Of a stretch of 64,000 nucleotides of DNA, positions 33,563 to 42,533 are shown piece by piece. The notes under the pieces are model-generated. The model did not search any database, was not told where the DNA came from, and was given only the letters and a program-made list of their open reading frames with translations. The first letter of the stretch is position 1, and each line of letters begins with the position of its first letter. The stretch comes from Fulvivirga imtechensis AK7 (GTDB lineage Bacteria > Bacteroidota > Bacteroidia > Cytophagales > Cyclobacteriaceae). Location: assembly GCF_000331535.1 (NCBI RefSeq), contig NZ_AMZN01000046.1, positions 1 to 64,000 on the forward strand, in the 5' to 3' direction. The position numbers were made by a program, and so were the translations under genes.

Positions 33563-35722
33563 CTTAACCACAAACTGTTTTACAATAGGTGTGGTGGCGT
33601 TTAGCCTGAGGGTGTAAATGCCCTGGGGTAGCTTCTGACCAAAATTCAGAGTCACTTCCTCATTGTTATATATTCTTACAGACCCTTGATATACGAGTTG
33701 TCCCTGCAGATTAACTATCGCCAGAGCACACTCTTCATCTGAAGACAAACCTGTAGCCCTGATTGTCAGGTGCTCACCCCGGTTAGGAACAGGGTACATT
33801 TTGAAGCCTGGCACCTCTGATCCTGTTTTGTTATCTATTTTTGTAACTTCAGAGTAGGTAAATGTACCATCAAAATCAGTTTGTTTTAGTCTGTAGTAAG
33901 ATATTCCATACGAAGGATCACGATCATAGAATTCATAATCACTTCTCTCATCTGTGGTACCTTTACCCTGTACAATTCCGATTTCCTCAAAATGCTCAAG
34001 ATCAGTTGTCTTTTCTATTGTAAAATAGTCGTTATTAAGTTCGGAAGCGGTTGCCCATTTCAACAATGCAGCCTCTCCATGCATAGCTGCGTTGAAGGTC
34101 ATGAGCTCAACAGGAAGCACGCCATCCTCACCTTCAACTCCAAACGGAGAGAAAGAGGAGACCCCTGACGCAGACATGGTAAACGGCCCTGTGCCGGAGG
34201 CAGCACCTTCTGACATACGCTCCCACAAGCTGCCATCGTAGTGTATAATTCTCACGGCAGTTGGGCTAAACCCACTCAGTTGGTCTGAAACATTCCATTG
34301 CAACGTCAATGTTACATCGGAGCCCCCCTCAACTGCTTCATCGATAAACCAGGTTTTGTTTACTGCATTAGCCGTTTGCGCTGGCCCCGAATAACCATCA
34401 TCATAAAGGCCTGATTCAAGTCGTATCGAATAGTTATCCGCCACCCCGGAATTGTTGATGGTAAGTGGAGTATAACTGGAAGTGGCAGTCCCGACAGGGA
34501 ACAGAATATTACCTGTTCGACCACCGGAGCCAAGGTTATTTTGAGTTAAACGACCGTTCCCATTGGTAATAATAAATTGCGAGGCAGACGCATTATTTAT
34601 GCTACCACTATTACCAATTGTAAGATCGGCATCATTAAGCGCCACATAGCCTCCTGATAATGTCAATGATCCATTTACAGTGGTTGCGGCCTGAAGCTGC
34701 TTTGTACCGGATCCGGATATTACCAGGTTGTTGTATTCCAGAGGTAATACTGCCTGGCTCCCTAAGCCCCCGTACACAATGGTACCGCTTGATGTTAGCA
34801 CTGAAACCACATTCCAATCGGGCGCACCACCTGTATAAGTCCAATTCCAAGTGCCCCCGGATTTGTTGTCAAATAAAGATAACAGGTCTATTCCGGCAAA
34901 ATTTCCTGATTGGGTGATTGTACCTTCATTGTCTATATAGCTGGCAGCCCCCTTGAAGTCTATATCGCCCCCGATAGTCAATACTGCATCTGAGTTATTA
35001 TTCACCCTGTTGTTTATATCCAATATACCATCAGTCCGCAGATCCCCCTCTATCGAAACGTTTCCGTTGTTGTCCAACCGCGATCCTATGGCTTCAAAAA
35101 TGGCATCACCATCCACTGAAAGTTGGCCAGTTAAATTGTTTACCAGTCGGGTGGCATTATTCTCAAAGATCAGGTCGTTTTTGACATCAACATCTCCACC
35201 ACCTGAGAGAGTAACTCTTCCCCCGTTGGAACTCAGCAGAAAATCACTGTTAACAGAAAGCTTCACTCCGCTTTTTACCACTATGGAATTATCATCACCC
35301 CCAATTTCAACATAGCTAGTAGCGGCTGAAACGTTAACTGTAAGGCTTCCGCCATCTCTCACCATAATAGATGCTGGCGTAAAAGAAGGTGTACTATTAA
35401 TTACAGGTGCATTGGTATAGTTATCGGGATCTATTATCACCCTGTCACGGTTACCGGGCAAGGCTCCCCAGTTTCCACTGTAGTTTGCTGCGTTGTTCCA
35501 ATTCGAATTACTGTTGCCTGTCCAGGTAACATTACCGGTTGGCCAACAGGCCAAAGAGTGGTGATAAGATACCAACTGAACGACTATCAAAAGCAGGGCA
35601 ATCCTTACAAATTTTAATCCTGCTGCACTCAATCCATCAATGTAAGTCTCTCTACTAGTTCCTGTAATATTAACCGAAGATAACTCTTCTTTGCTTCTAT
35701 TCTCCTGGTGTAAGTTTTTCAT
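33560..35722 (-). CDS. T9SS type A sorting domain surface protein 4
   Basis: ATG 35722 gives 720 residues; ATG 35749 is possible. A ~45-residue charged leader precedes the hydrophobic signal segment (FVRIALLLIVVQLVSYHHSLA), unusually long for a signal peptide, so a start further inside is conceivable. Then VTWTGNSNSNWNNAANYSG, a beta-helix-like region, VSSFSPFGVEGEDG, LPVELMTFNAAM, YFTIEKTTDLEHF, YYRLKQTDFDGTFTYS and the type A sorting domain (YPVPNRGEHLTI to LPQGIYTLRL, QFVVK). Closely similar to protein 3 (shared blocks are near identical), pointing to recent duplication or gene conversion. The stop codon lies inside a repeat element. Confidence 0.8.
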   Translation of the reverse strand: MKNLHQENRSKEELSSVNITGTSRETYIDGLSAAGLKFVRIALLLIVVQLVSYHHSLACWPTGNVTWTGNSNSNWNNAANYSGNWGALPGNRDRVIIDPDNYTNAPVINSTPSFTPASIMVRDGGSLTVNVSAATSYVEIGGDDNSIVVKSGVKLSVNSDFLLSSNGGRVTLSGGGDVDVKNDLIFENNATRLVNNLTGQLSVDGDAIFEAIGSRLDNNGNVSIEGDLRTDGILDINNRVNNNSDAVLTIGGDIDFKGAASYIDNEGTITQSGNFAGIDLLSLFDNKSGGTWNWTYTGGAPDWNVVSVLTSSGTIVYGGLGSQAVLPLEYNNLVISGSGTKQLQAATTVNGSLTLSGGYVALNDADLTIGNSGSINNASASQFIITNGNGRLTQNNLGSGGRTGNILFPVGTATSSYTPLTINNSGVADNYSIRLESGLYDDGYSGPAQTANAVNKTWFIDEAVEGGSDVTLTLQWNVSDQLSGFSPTAVRIIHYDGSLWERMSEGAASGTGPFTMSASGVSSFSPFGVEGEDGVLPVELMTFNAAMHGEAALLKWATASELNNDYFTIEKTTDLEHFEEIGIVQGKGTTDERSDYEFYDRDPSYGISYYRLKQTDFDGTFTYSEVTKIDNKTGSEVPGFKMYPVPNRGEHLTIRATGLSSDEECALAIVNLQGQLVYQGSVRIYNNEEVTLNFGQKLPQGIYTLRLNATTPIVKQFVVK

Positions 35723-35749
35723 ACTAATGAGACCAAATATTTCCGGCAA

Positions 35750-36328
35750 AAGACATACTCAAAGAATTTGCCACTTCTGCCAGTTTTCCGTTCTGCGTCC
35801 TTTTAAAATACCACAAATGACCTATTGAGTTAATAAACACCATTTTGATGTCATATATTAGCTAAATGGAGGCACAAGTATTTGCTTACAAAATTCCCAA
35901 AAGAGGAAAATAACTCCCATAATAAGACTATATCAGAGCGCAAAAACCGGCTCGAAAATGTGTCTTATAGCCATATTCTGTACTAAATCACAAAAAATTT
36001 ATTATTATACTTCTTTTATCACATGAAACAGAATTACACCTGTTCATATTTCATCAATTGCAACATACTAAGAATTATTCGGCATTATTACACTACCTTT
36101 ATGATGACAGGTACACCATTGACCATCTGCTTTGCAGCGAGATAAGTGATCGACCTTGCATGAATCCATTTTAAGGTGTTTATCACTGGTTTTTCAATAA
36201 GGTGCGACAACATTGAAACCTCCCGAAAGCTTTATTGTATGGCAATCGGGACAATTAAAAAATTTTAAGGTCGTGTAAAGGAAAAAGAAGGGGGTAATAA
36301 TGGTGGATGAAATTTAGCGATCAGCGTA
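35750..36328. other. 579-bp gap without a recognisable gene
   Basis: Between divergently spaced minus-strand genes (T9SS gene 4 upstream region and the lnt stop). AT-rich, no ORF worth reporting, no strong hairpin or promoter match seen. Confidence 0.45.
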
Positions 36329-37921
36329 TTAAGCTCCGGCCGTCTTCTTTTTTGCCGCGACAGCGTACATTACTATGCCTGCCAGCAGTACCAGGCTCAT
36401 CACTCCCAGCCAATCATTGGTACATGCATAAAACGTATCGAGACTGCTCAACTGCACTTCATCTATAATAGTGTCCGATTTATTCCAGGAGGTGATCTTG
36501 CGCTTTTTCCCGGATTTATCAACAAACATGGAGAGCCCCGTGGTAGCGCTACGTATCACGTCTTTTCGTAAAGAAATAGCGACTGTAGAAGCATATTGAG
36601 CATTCTGCTGATACCCTGAAGTATTACCAGCCCAACTATCATTGGCTATGACCGCCAATATATTGGCTCGCTTACTAACAAATTCCGTGGCATAAGAAGG
36701 AAACAGAGCATCCAGGCATATCAGCGTTCCGATACGCATATTTTTATACTCAAAAACATTGACAGCATCATCTTTTTCATAGCTCTGAGCTGCCTGGTTT
36801 AGCCTTAGCCTAAATCTCTCAAAGAAGGACAGTTGTTCGAGGTAAGGAATTCTCTCCATGAAGGGTACCAGGTTGTTTTTCATCTGAACCTGCGTTGGCC
36901 GGTCATAAGCCACCAACATGGCTCCGTTAAACCCACTGAAGTACCTGCCATCACCTGTCGGTAACGCTGAGGCGGGAGCATACTTTGTCGAGCTATATAA
37001 TTTAAATCCAATAAATCCAACTAATATCGGGGCATTAATTTGCCTGGATACCTCTTTTATTTCCTTCACCGCCGGTTGCTCATCGATATTATTCAATATC
37101 AGCGGGGCCATGGGTGAAGTTTTCAAAAAGCCTTCTGACAATACTACCAGGTCCACTTTGTCATTTTGAAGTGGAAGCAGCATGCTACGCAAATCAGCTA
37201 CCTGTTTTTTAAGACTATTTTGGTCTAATTTTTCATAAGGGTCATCATTACTTTGAATAATAGCTACCCTTATCGTTTTGATGTGCCTCGGCTGAGGATA
37301 TAAAAGGGTGTTGGTAGCTACAATTATAATGATGAGAGCTGTAGTAGCATACACCCACCTTCTAAAGTGCTTTTTTCCATAATCCCTTATCATCAAAAAC
37401 ACCAGCACATTGAAAACCATAATCAACAACGACCCGCCTAAATAGCCTGTAATTTCATAAAACTGTGCTAGCCATGGTACCGGGCTTAAACCAAAACCCA
37501 AATGCAGCCATGTAAAAGAGAACTCCCAGTTGCTATGCAAATATTCATAGCTCACCCAAAGTACAGGTAAAGCCAGCCAATTGATTGAAGAGGGTAAGCC
37601 CTTTTTAATCCAGCCAAAGACCATGAACGGTAAACTTTGAAAGAAAGGGATCAAGGTCCAGGCAATAGCAATTATCGCGACACCTTGTGTATTTAAATTG
37701 GTATTGCCTATCCAATACATAGTACCCAATGTCCAGATAAAGAAAGTGAGGTATGTGTAGCCCCATATTTTTTTCAAAGAGGTTTGCCGGTTGATCACTA
37801 AAATTAAAGGAACGAATGCCACTAAAAGTAAAGGAGTAAGGGAAACAGGCGGCCAGGCTGCTGTCAGCAATAGTCCCGAAATAATACTCTTCAAAAGATC
37901 ACGCTTCAACAAATTCTTCAT
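36329..37921 (-). CDS. lnt: apolipoprotein N-acyltransferase
   Basis: 530 residues from ATG 37921 (a start three codons earlier is possible). Six to seven N-terminal hydrophobic segments (about 15-205) precede a nitrilase-like domain. The catalytic triad fits: Glu in VVLSEGFLK (about 264), Lys in VQMKNNLVPF (about 328), Cys in IGTLICLDALFPS (about 393), with a final C-terminal membrane helix (WLGVMSLVLLAGIVMYAVA). It N-acylates the lipid-modified Cys of lipoproteins at the outer face of the inner membrane. lspA is also in this window, and several lipoproteins here would be its substrates. Confidence 0.9.
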   Translation of the reverse strand: MKNLLKRDLLKSIISGLLLTAAWPPVSLTPLLLVAFVPLILVINRQTSLKKIWGYTYLTFFIWTLGTMYWIGNTNLNTQGVAIIAIAWTLIPFFQSLPFMVFGWIKKGLPSSINWLALPVLWVSYEYLHSNWEFSFTWLHLGFGLSPVPWLAQFYEITGYLGGSLLIMVFNVLVFLMIRDYGKKHFRRWVYATTALIIIIVATNTLLYPQPRHIKTIRVAIIQSNDDPYEKLDQNSLKKQVADLRSMLLPLQNDKVDLVVLSEGFLKTSPMAPLILNNIDEQPAVKEIKEVSRQINAPILVGFIGFKLYSSTKYAPASALPTGDGRYFSGFNGAMLVAYDRPTQVQMKNNLVPFMERIPYLEQLSFFERFRLRLNQAAQSYEKDDAVNVFEYKNMRIGTLICLDALFPSYATEFVSKRANILAVIANDSWAGNTSGYQQNAQYASTVAISLRKDVIRSATTGLSMFVDKSGKKRKITSWNKSDTIIDEVQLSSLDTFYACTNDWLGVMSLVLLAGIVMYAVAAKKKTAGA

Positions 37922-38197
37922 AATGCACAATTCAAACCTTTAATTTAAATGATTTTGTTGTCTTACCGAAAGGTATTTTGACATCATTTGATGGGAACTC
38001 CGATTGATTTGCCGAGGCAATAGTTAAGAAATGTTGAGGCAGTTCTTTAGAAATACATGAAGGTGTCAATGAATTTGAGGAAGAGGCTATTAACCTGAAA
38101 AAAGATAATGAGTGCACCGTCAGTCATTTCATTACACGATGCACACATTTTGCCCAACAGAACTCTGTAAAGCGCTGCTAATTCCTGTTGTATATTA

Positions 38198-39667
38198 TTA
38201 CCGGCTATAGTTAGGCGCCTCCCTGGTGATATATATATCGTGTGGATGACTTTCCTGTACGCCGGCTGCGGTGATCTTGACAAATTTAGCCTCCTGAAGC
38301 TTCTTGATACTGGCAGCGCCACAATAGCCCATACCCGCTTTCAAGCCACCAACCAGTTGATACAACACTTCAGAAACTAAACCTTTATATGGTACGCGAC
38401 CTACTATTCCTTCGGGGACGAGCTTTTTAATATCATCTTCAGCATCCTGGAAATAGCGGTCTTTGGAGCCTTCTTCCATAGCTTCCACTGATCCCATACC
38501 GCGATATGATTTGAATTTTCTTCCCTCGTAGATTATCACCTCTCCGGGAGCTTCTTCAGTACCGGCCAGAAGTGACCCAATCATCACACTATTAGCTCCA
38601 CCTGCGAGCGCTTTAACGACATCCCCGGAGAAACGTATGCCCCCGTCGGCTATCACAGGTACTCCTGAGCCTTTTATCGCCTTTGACGATTCGTATACCG
38701 CTGAGAGTTGTGGCACACCAACACCGGCAATAACTCTTGTAGTACAAATACTGCCTGGTCCTACTCCCACTTTTACGGCATCAGCACCTGCCTCTACCAA
38801 CGCTTTGGCAGCTTCACCGGTAGCAATGTTTCCAACGATAAGATCAAGATCAGGAAAATGCTTTTTCACTTTCTTACAGGCATCTATCACCCCTTTGGAG
38901 TGGCCATGCGCAGTATCTATGCTGATCACATCAACTCCTGCTGTTTTCAGACCTTCAATACGCTCGAGTATATCAGGAGTTACACCCACTGCTGCCCCAA
39001 CTCTTAACCTTCCGTACTCATCTTTACAGGCATTGGGTTTATTTCTGTTCTTAAGAATATCTTTATAAGTGATCAGACCTGTTAAAATACCGTCCTTGTT
39101 TACAATAGGAAGCTTTTCGATTTTATATTGCTGCAATATATCCTCTGCTTTATCCAAACCAATATTCTCCTCGGCGGTAATAAGATCGTCTTTGGTCATG
39201 ATCTCCGAGATTGGTGTGCTCATGTCCTTATGAAACCGGAGGTCCCGGTTGGTAATGATCCCGATCAACCTTCTGTTTTCATCAACTACAGGTATACCGC
39301 CTATTTTATATTCCCTCATGATGTGCTCTGCATCCAATACATTCGAATTGATATTCAGCGTGATCGGATCCAGGATCATACCACTCTGAGATCGCTTCAC
39401 CTTACGCACCTGCTGAGCTTGTGCCTCTTTGGACATATTTTTGTGGATAAATCCCAGGCCACCTTCCAGCGCCATGGCAATAGCCAGTTCGGCCTCGGAA
39501 ACGGTATCCATAGCAGCAGATACAAAAGGAATGTTAAGTCTTATGTTTCTGGTAAGCTGTGTTGAAGTGTCGGTATCTCTGGGAAGAATTTCAGAATAAC
39601 CGGGTTGAAGAAGCACATCGTCATAGGTAAGGGCTTCTAAAATGAATTTGGAATTGTCTAAGGACAT
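38198..39667 (-). CDS. guaB: IMP dehydrogenase
   Basis: 489 residues, full length. TIM barrel with the catalytic Cys loop GPGSICTTRVIAGVGVP (about residues 299-315), two CBS domains (about 95-210; MTKDDLITAEEN, GLITYKDILK), IADGGIRFSGDVVKAL and the flap YRGMGSVEAMEEGSKDR. It makes XMP from IMP, the committed step to GTP. Single-gene unit: the next gene downstream (lnt) begins 277 bp away, and the upstream gene is divergent. A promoter lies just before its start. The 260 bp gap to lnt holds only a 61-residue frame I do not believe is a gene. Confidence 0.97.
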   Translation of the reverse strand: MSLDNSKFILEALTYDDVLLQPGYSEILPRDTDTSTQLTRNIRLNIPFVSAAMDTVSEAELAIAMALEGGLGFIHKNMSKEAQAQQVRKVKRSQSGMILDPITLNINSNVLDAEHIMREYKIGGIPVVDENRRLIGIITNRDLRFHKDMSTPISEIMTKDDLITAEENIGLDKAEDILQQYKIEKLPIVNKDGILTGLITYKDILKNRNKPNACKDEYGRLRVGAAVGVTPDILERIEGLKTAGVDVISIDTAHGHSKGVIDACKKVKKHFPDLDLIVGNIATGEAAKALVEAGADAVKVGVGPGSICTTRVIAGVGVPQLSAVYESSKAIKGSGVPVIADGGIRFSGDVVKALAGGANSVMIGSLLAGTEEAPGEVIIYEGRKFKSYRGMGSVEAMEEGSKDRYFQDAEDDIKKLVPEGIVGRVPYKGLVSEVLYQLVGGLKAGMGYCGAASIKKLQEAKFVKITAAGVQESHPHDIYITREAPNYSR

Positions 39668-39697
39668 AGCAAATAAGCGTTAGTGTTATTTGCCGGG

Positions 39698-39728
39698 CAA
39701 AACTAAACAGATTAGGTCATATAAAAAA
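39698..39728 (-). promoter_or_regulatory. guaB promoter
   Basis: On the minus strand TTTT (39725-39728), 19 bases, TAGTTTTG (39698-39705). The stretch GTTTAGTTTTGCCCG is also found in the GT4 promoter at 7906-7920. The likely start near 39692 leaves a ~25-base leader before ATG 39667. Confidence 0.5.
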
Positions 39729-39811
39729 CGAAACCTTTCGAATTAATTTATATTATGTATAATTGAACCTTTTATCACTTCGTTACTATGGATCAAACCA
39801 ACCTTAACACC

Positions 39812-40495
39812 ATGAGAATGACCCTGTTAATTTTGGGTGTATTGTCCTTCAGTTTGCTTCATGCGCAGGTTCAAAATGGACAAGCCTCTTTTTACGCTGA
39901 CAAGTTTGAAGGGCGCCCTACAGCCAGCGGAGAAAAATATTCACATTCAAAACTCACGGCAGCACACAGGTCTCTGCCTTTTGGCACCATGGTAAAGGTG
40001 ACCAATTTAAAGAACAATAAATCCGTCATTGTCAGGATCAACGACAGGGGGCCATTTGTTAAAGGACGTATCATCGACCTCTCGAAATCAGCAGCTCAGA
40101 AACTGGGATTTACCCATCAGGGCGTAACAAAAGTAAACATCGAGGTAATCAACCAAGCAGAAGAAATGGCCTCTACGGATATACCTGAGGTGGTGGAGCC
40201 CGTAGGCACTGAAAACAATATCTTCTTTAACCTGGAGGTCGAACGCACTCAGCCCAACGGTTTCGGAATTCAGATTGGCAGTTTCAAGGAGCTAGGACGC
40301 GTACTTGAGCTATCAGAAAACCTGAAAAGATCATATCAAAAAGAAGTTATCGTACAGTCACGGTGGATAGATGGTATCCGAAATTACCGGGTGATCGTTG
40401 GGCATTTCAAATCACAGGAAAGGGCTGAAAATTTTAAAGGGGAAGTCAGCAAAAGCTATCCCGATAGCTTTGTAGTTGAGTATTTGAAGCTTTAG
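39812..40495 (+). CDS. RlpA-like septal ring lytic transglycosylase with SPOR domain
   Basis: 227 residues from ATG 39812 with a signal peptide (MTLLILGVLSFSLLHAQ); ATG 39788 would add eight residues before it. The double-psi beta-barrel domain (about 20-115) has GQASFYADKFEGRPTASGE, LPFGTMVKVTN and NDRGPFVKGRIIDLS, carrying the Asp of the RlpA active site. A SPOR domain (about 150-225; GIQIGSFKELGRVLEL, NYRVIVGHFKS) binds denuded glycan strands at the septum. RlpA proteins act as lytic transglycosylases during cell division or separation. Here no classical lipobox is seen, so it may be soluble in the periplasm. The gene is monocistronic: divergent guaB precedes it and a repeat follows. Confidence 0.85.
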   Translation: MRMTLLILGVLSFSLLHAQVQNGQASFYADKFEGRPTASGEKYSHSKLTAAHRSLPFGTMVKVTNLKNNKSVIVRINDRGPFVKGRIIDLSKSAAQKLGFTHQGVTKVNIEVINQAEEMASTDIPEVVEPVGTENNIFFNLEVERTQPNGFGIQIGSFKELGRVLELSENLKRSYQKEVIVQSRWIDGIRNYRVIVGHFKSQERAENFKGEVSKSYPDSFVVEYLKL

Positions 40496-40561
40496 GTCCC
40501 TGATTGAAGGACAGGCCCTTTCTTAAAGCCACTTAGAACGTTAAGGTCAAGGCTTGCGAAG

Positions 40562-40650
40562 TTCCAAAAAGCGGAGTGCCGTACAGTTGTTACAGTTGTC
40601 GGGAACGAGCGTAATGCGGACATTGGCGTTTTCTTAGAGACAATAGTTAA
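40562..40650. repeat. TIR-element end copy after rlpA
   Basis: TTCCAAAAAGCGGAGTGCC to CGGACATTGGCGTTTTC to TTAGAGACAATAGTTAAG. Aligns with 33514-33562 and 58420-58503. No matching opposite end is clear here, so it may be a truncated copy. It lies in the 273-bp gap 40496-40768, which otherwise shows nothing. Confidence 0.5.
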
Positions 40651-40780
40651 GTGTATCACGACCTCCTATTCATTAATACCTGCAAAGGCCACAGCTTAGT
40701 TGCATAAAAATCTAATTTATTATACATTGAAATTTTAACCCGGTCAAACTTTATTTTTCCGGTTTTAGTTGAATGATACA

Positions 40781-42331
40781 ATGAAGCGGATTATCCTTTT
40801 ATTTTTTGCCCTGGCCCTCACACCCTTTGGGTATAGTCAGGATTCCCTGGTTTTTCTCAAAGATGTCCACTTTAATTCCACCTTTGAGAAGGATATTTTC
40901 CATGAGCATTTCTCCCAGGCGAAAGATAATTACCTCGCACTGTTCATGGCCATCAACCCACAAATGGACGCTGCCACCTATGACCGGTTTGCCTCACACT
41001 ATCAATCACAGTTAGATCAAATTGACCTTGAAAAGCTGAAAGGAAAGAAGCCTGAAAAAAGAATAAAAGCTATTTATAGCAGTATTCACGACCGCTTCTT
41101 AAAAAAATACGAACTACAAAACGAGTTCAGCAGCATTTTTTCCGATGGTTTTTATAATTGTGTATCTGCATCTGCCCTCTATGGCATGGTATTCAAAGGG
41201 TTTGATATTCCATTTATCATCAAAGAAAAACCTACCCATGTTTATGTAGTAGCTTACCCTGATACGGAAAGGATACTTGTTGAAACTACCGACCCTACCG
41301 GAGGGTTCATCACTTTTAGCGAAAGGTACAAACAGGCTTTTGTAGAGCAGATGAAAAAAACCAAACTGATAAGCCAAGAGGAATATCAGGCAAAAACAGC
41401 TTCTCAGCTATTTGATCAGTACTACTTTGCCGACCAGGAAATCAATTTGGAGGAGTTAGTAGGGGTACAGTATACTAATGACGCTATTTATAAACTTGAA
41501 GGCCAACAACTGGAAGCGGCATACAGCCAGTTGGAAAAAGCATACCTTTTTTATCCTACCGACAAAATTATTTCTTTACTCATAGCTGTGAATGTTGAGA
41601 TCCTTGACAAGAATAATTACAAAAATATCAATGATGTGCAGTACCTGAGCAAGCTTTCCCGTTTCAAAGAATTCGGCATCTCCCGCGAGATGATGTTAGG
41701 GGAGTTCAGCCGTATCAATGATGTATATCTCATCAATAAAGGGGATGCTGAGACTTACCGGAAATTCTATGAAGCGCTGGTGGCAGGAATTGCCGATGAT
41801 ACCCTGAAACAGGAAATCCACTACTTATATGCTTACGAGCGGGGTCGTATTTTACACAATCAGGGCAAGTATAAAGATGCACTACCCTTTTTTGAAGATG
41901 CTTTTATGCTCAAGCCAGACAACCAGGATGTAAACAATGCCCTGGTAACAACTCTTGGCCGTAGCCTGATGTACGAGAGTGATAATCTGGTTGTAATTAA
42001 AAGTCTTGAAAACTATCGGCAGAGGCACCCGCAACTGGCAGGGAACAATCTATTTAACAGTGCGCTTGTCAATGCGTACTTACTCCAGTGCGGTCGTTCA
42101 TTTGACCTTAACAAAATTGATGATGCCATCAGGTACAAGGCATTGTTTGAAAAAAACTTCAAGCCTGAAATGACGATTGATGCTACAAATATTGGCCGGG
42201 TGTACTCGCTGGCTGCGGTATATTACTTTAAAAAAGGGTATACCGCAAAAGCAAAAAGCATTATCGCACAAGGTTTGGGGTATGCGCCTGGCAACCATGA
42301 GCTATTGGTGCGCCAGCGTATGATCAAATGA
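40781..42331 (+). CDS. transglutaminase-like protein with C-terminal TPR region
   Basis: ATG 40781 gives 516 residues with a signal peptide (IILLFFALALTPFGYSQ). The first domain looks like a transglutaminase/papain-fold unit: Cys in FYNCVSASALYGMVF (about residue 126), His in KPTHVYVVAYP (about 148), Asp in TTDPTGGF (about 167), the expected order C-H-D. A TPR-like helical region follows (QLEAAYSQLEKAYLFYP; GKYKDALPFFEDAFMLKPD; GYTAKAKSIIAQGLGYAPGN). Periplasmic or surface role; the substrate is unknown. Neighbours give no clue: rlpA upstream on the same strand, a TIR element downstream. I do not recognise the full-length family. Confidence 0.62.
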   Translation: MKRIILLFFALALTPFGYSQDSLVFLKDVHFNSTFEKDIFHEHFSQAKDNYLALFMAINPQMDAATYDRFASHYQSQLDQIDLEKLKGKKPEKRIKAIYSSIHDRFLKKYELQNEFSSIFSDGFYNCVSASALYGMVFKGFDIPFIIKEKPTHVYVVAYPDTERILVETTDPTGGFITFSERYKQAFVEQMKKTKLISQEEYQAKTASQLFDQYYFADQEINLEELVGVQYTNDAIYKLEGQQLEAAYSQLEKAYLFYPTDKIISLLIAVNVEILDKNNYKNINDVQYLSKLSRFKEFGISREMMLGEFSRINDVYLINKGDAETYRKFYEALVAGIADDTLKQEIHYLYAYERGRILHNQGKYKDALPFFEDAFMLKPDNQDVNNALVTTLGRSLMYESDNLVVIKSLENYRQRHPQLAGNNLFNSALVNAYLLQCGRSFDLNKIDDAIRYKALFEKNFKPEMTIDATNIGRVYSLAAVYYFKKGYTAKAKSIIAQGLGYAPGNHELLVRQRMIK

Positions 42332-42343
42332 TAAAGCGAGGTA

Positions 42344-42533
42344 CTAGCTAGTGTTGAGTTAAGCATACTTTAGCCATACCAATCTTTGTTCTTTTTGTCC
42401 CATGCTGCCTTAAAAATGCTTACGTCCCGAAAGCTTGAAAGCTTTCGGGATGCTCATATTTTTTGCGTTGCCTGGAACAAAAATAACTGCAACTTATACG
42501 GCACAGCACACTTAACTCAACACTGGTGCTAGC
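42344..42533. mobile_element. 190-bp MITE-like TIR element
   Basis: Terminal inverted repeats: CTAGCTAGTGTTGAGTTAAG at the left end and CTTAACTCAACACT plus CTAGC (2-base indel) at the right end (42511-42533). Inside is a hairpin TCCCGAAAGCTT / AAGCTTTCGGGA (42424-42449). No coding sequence. The left end matches 33454-33505. The right end overlaps the stop codon (42529-42531) of the next gene on the minus strand. No transposase gene is present. Confidence 0.6.

Noticed and set aside
37932-38117. 61-residue minus-strand frame between guaB and lnt
   Set aside because: No recognisable motif or start context; overlapping alternative frames of equal quality exist.
39128-39565. 145-residue plus-strand frame
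   Set aside because: Lies antisense to guaB, a full-length well-conserved gene.
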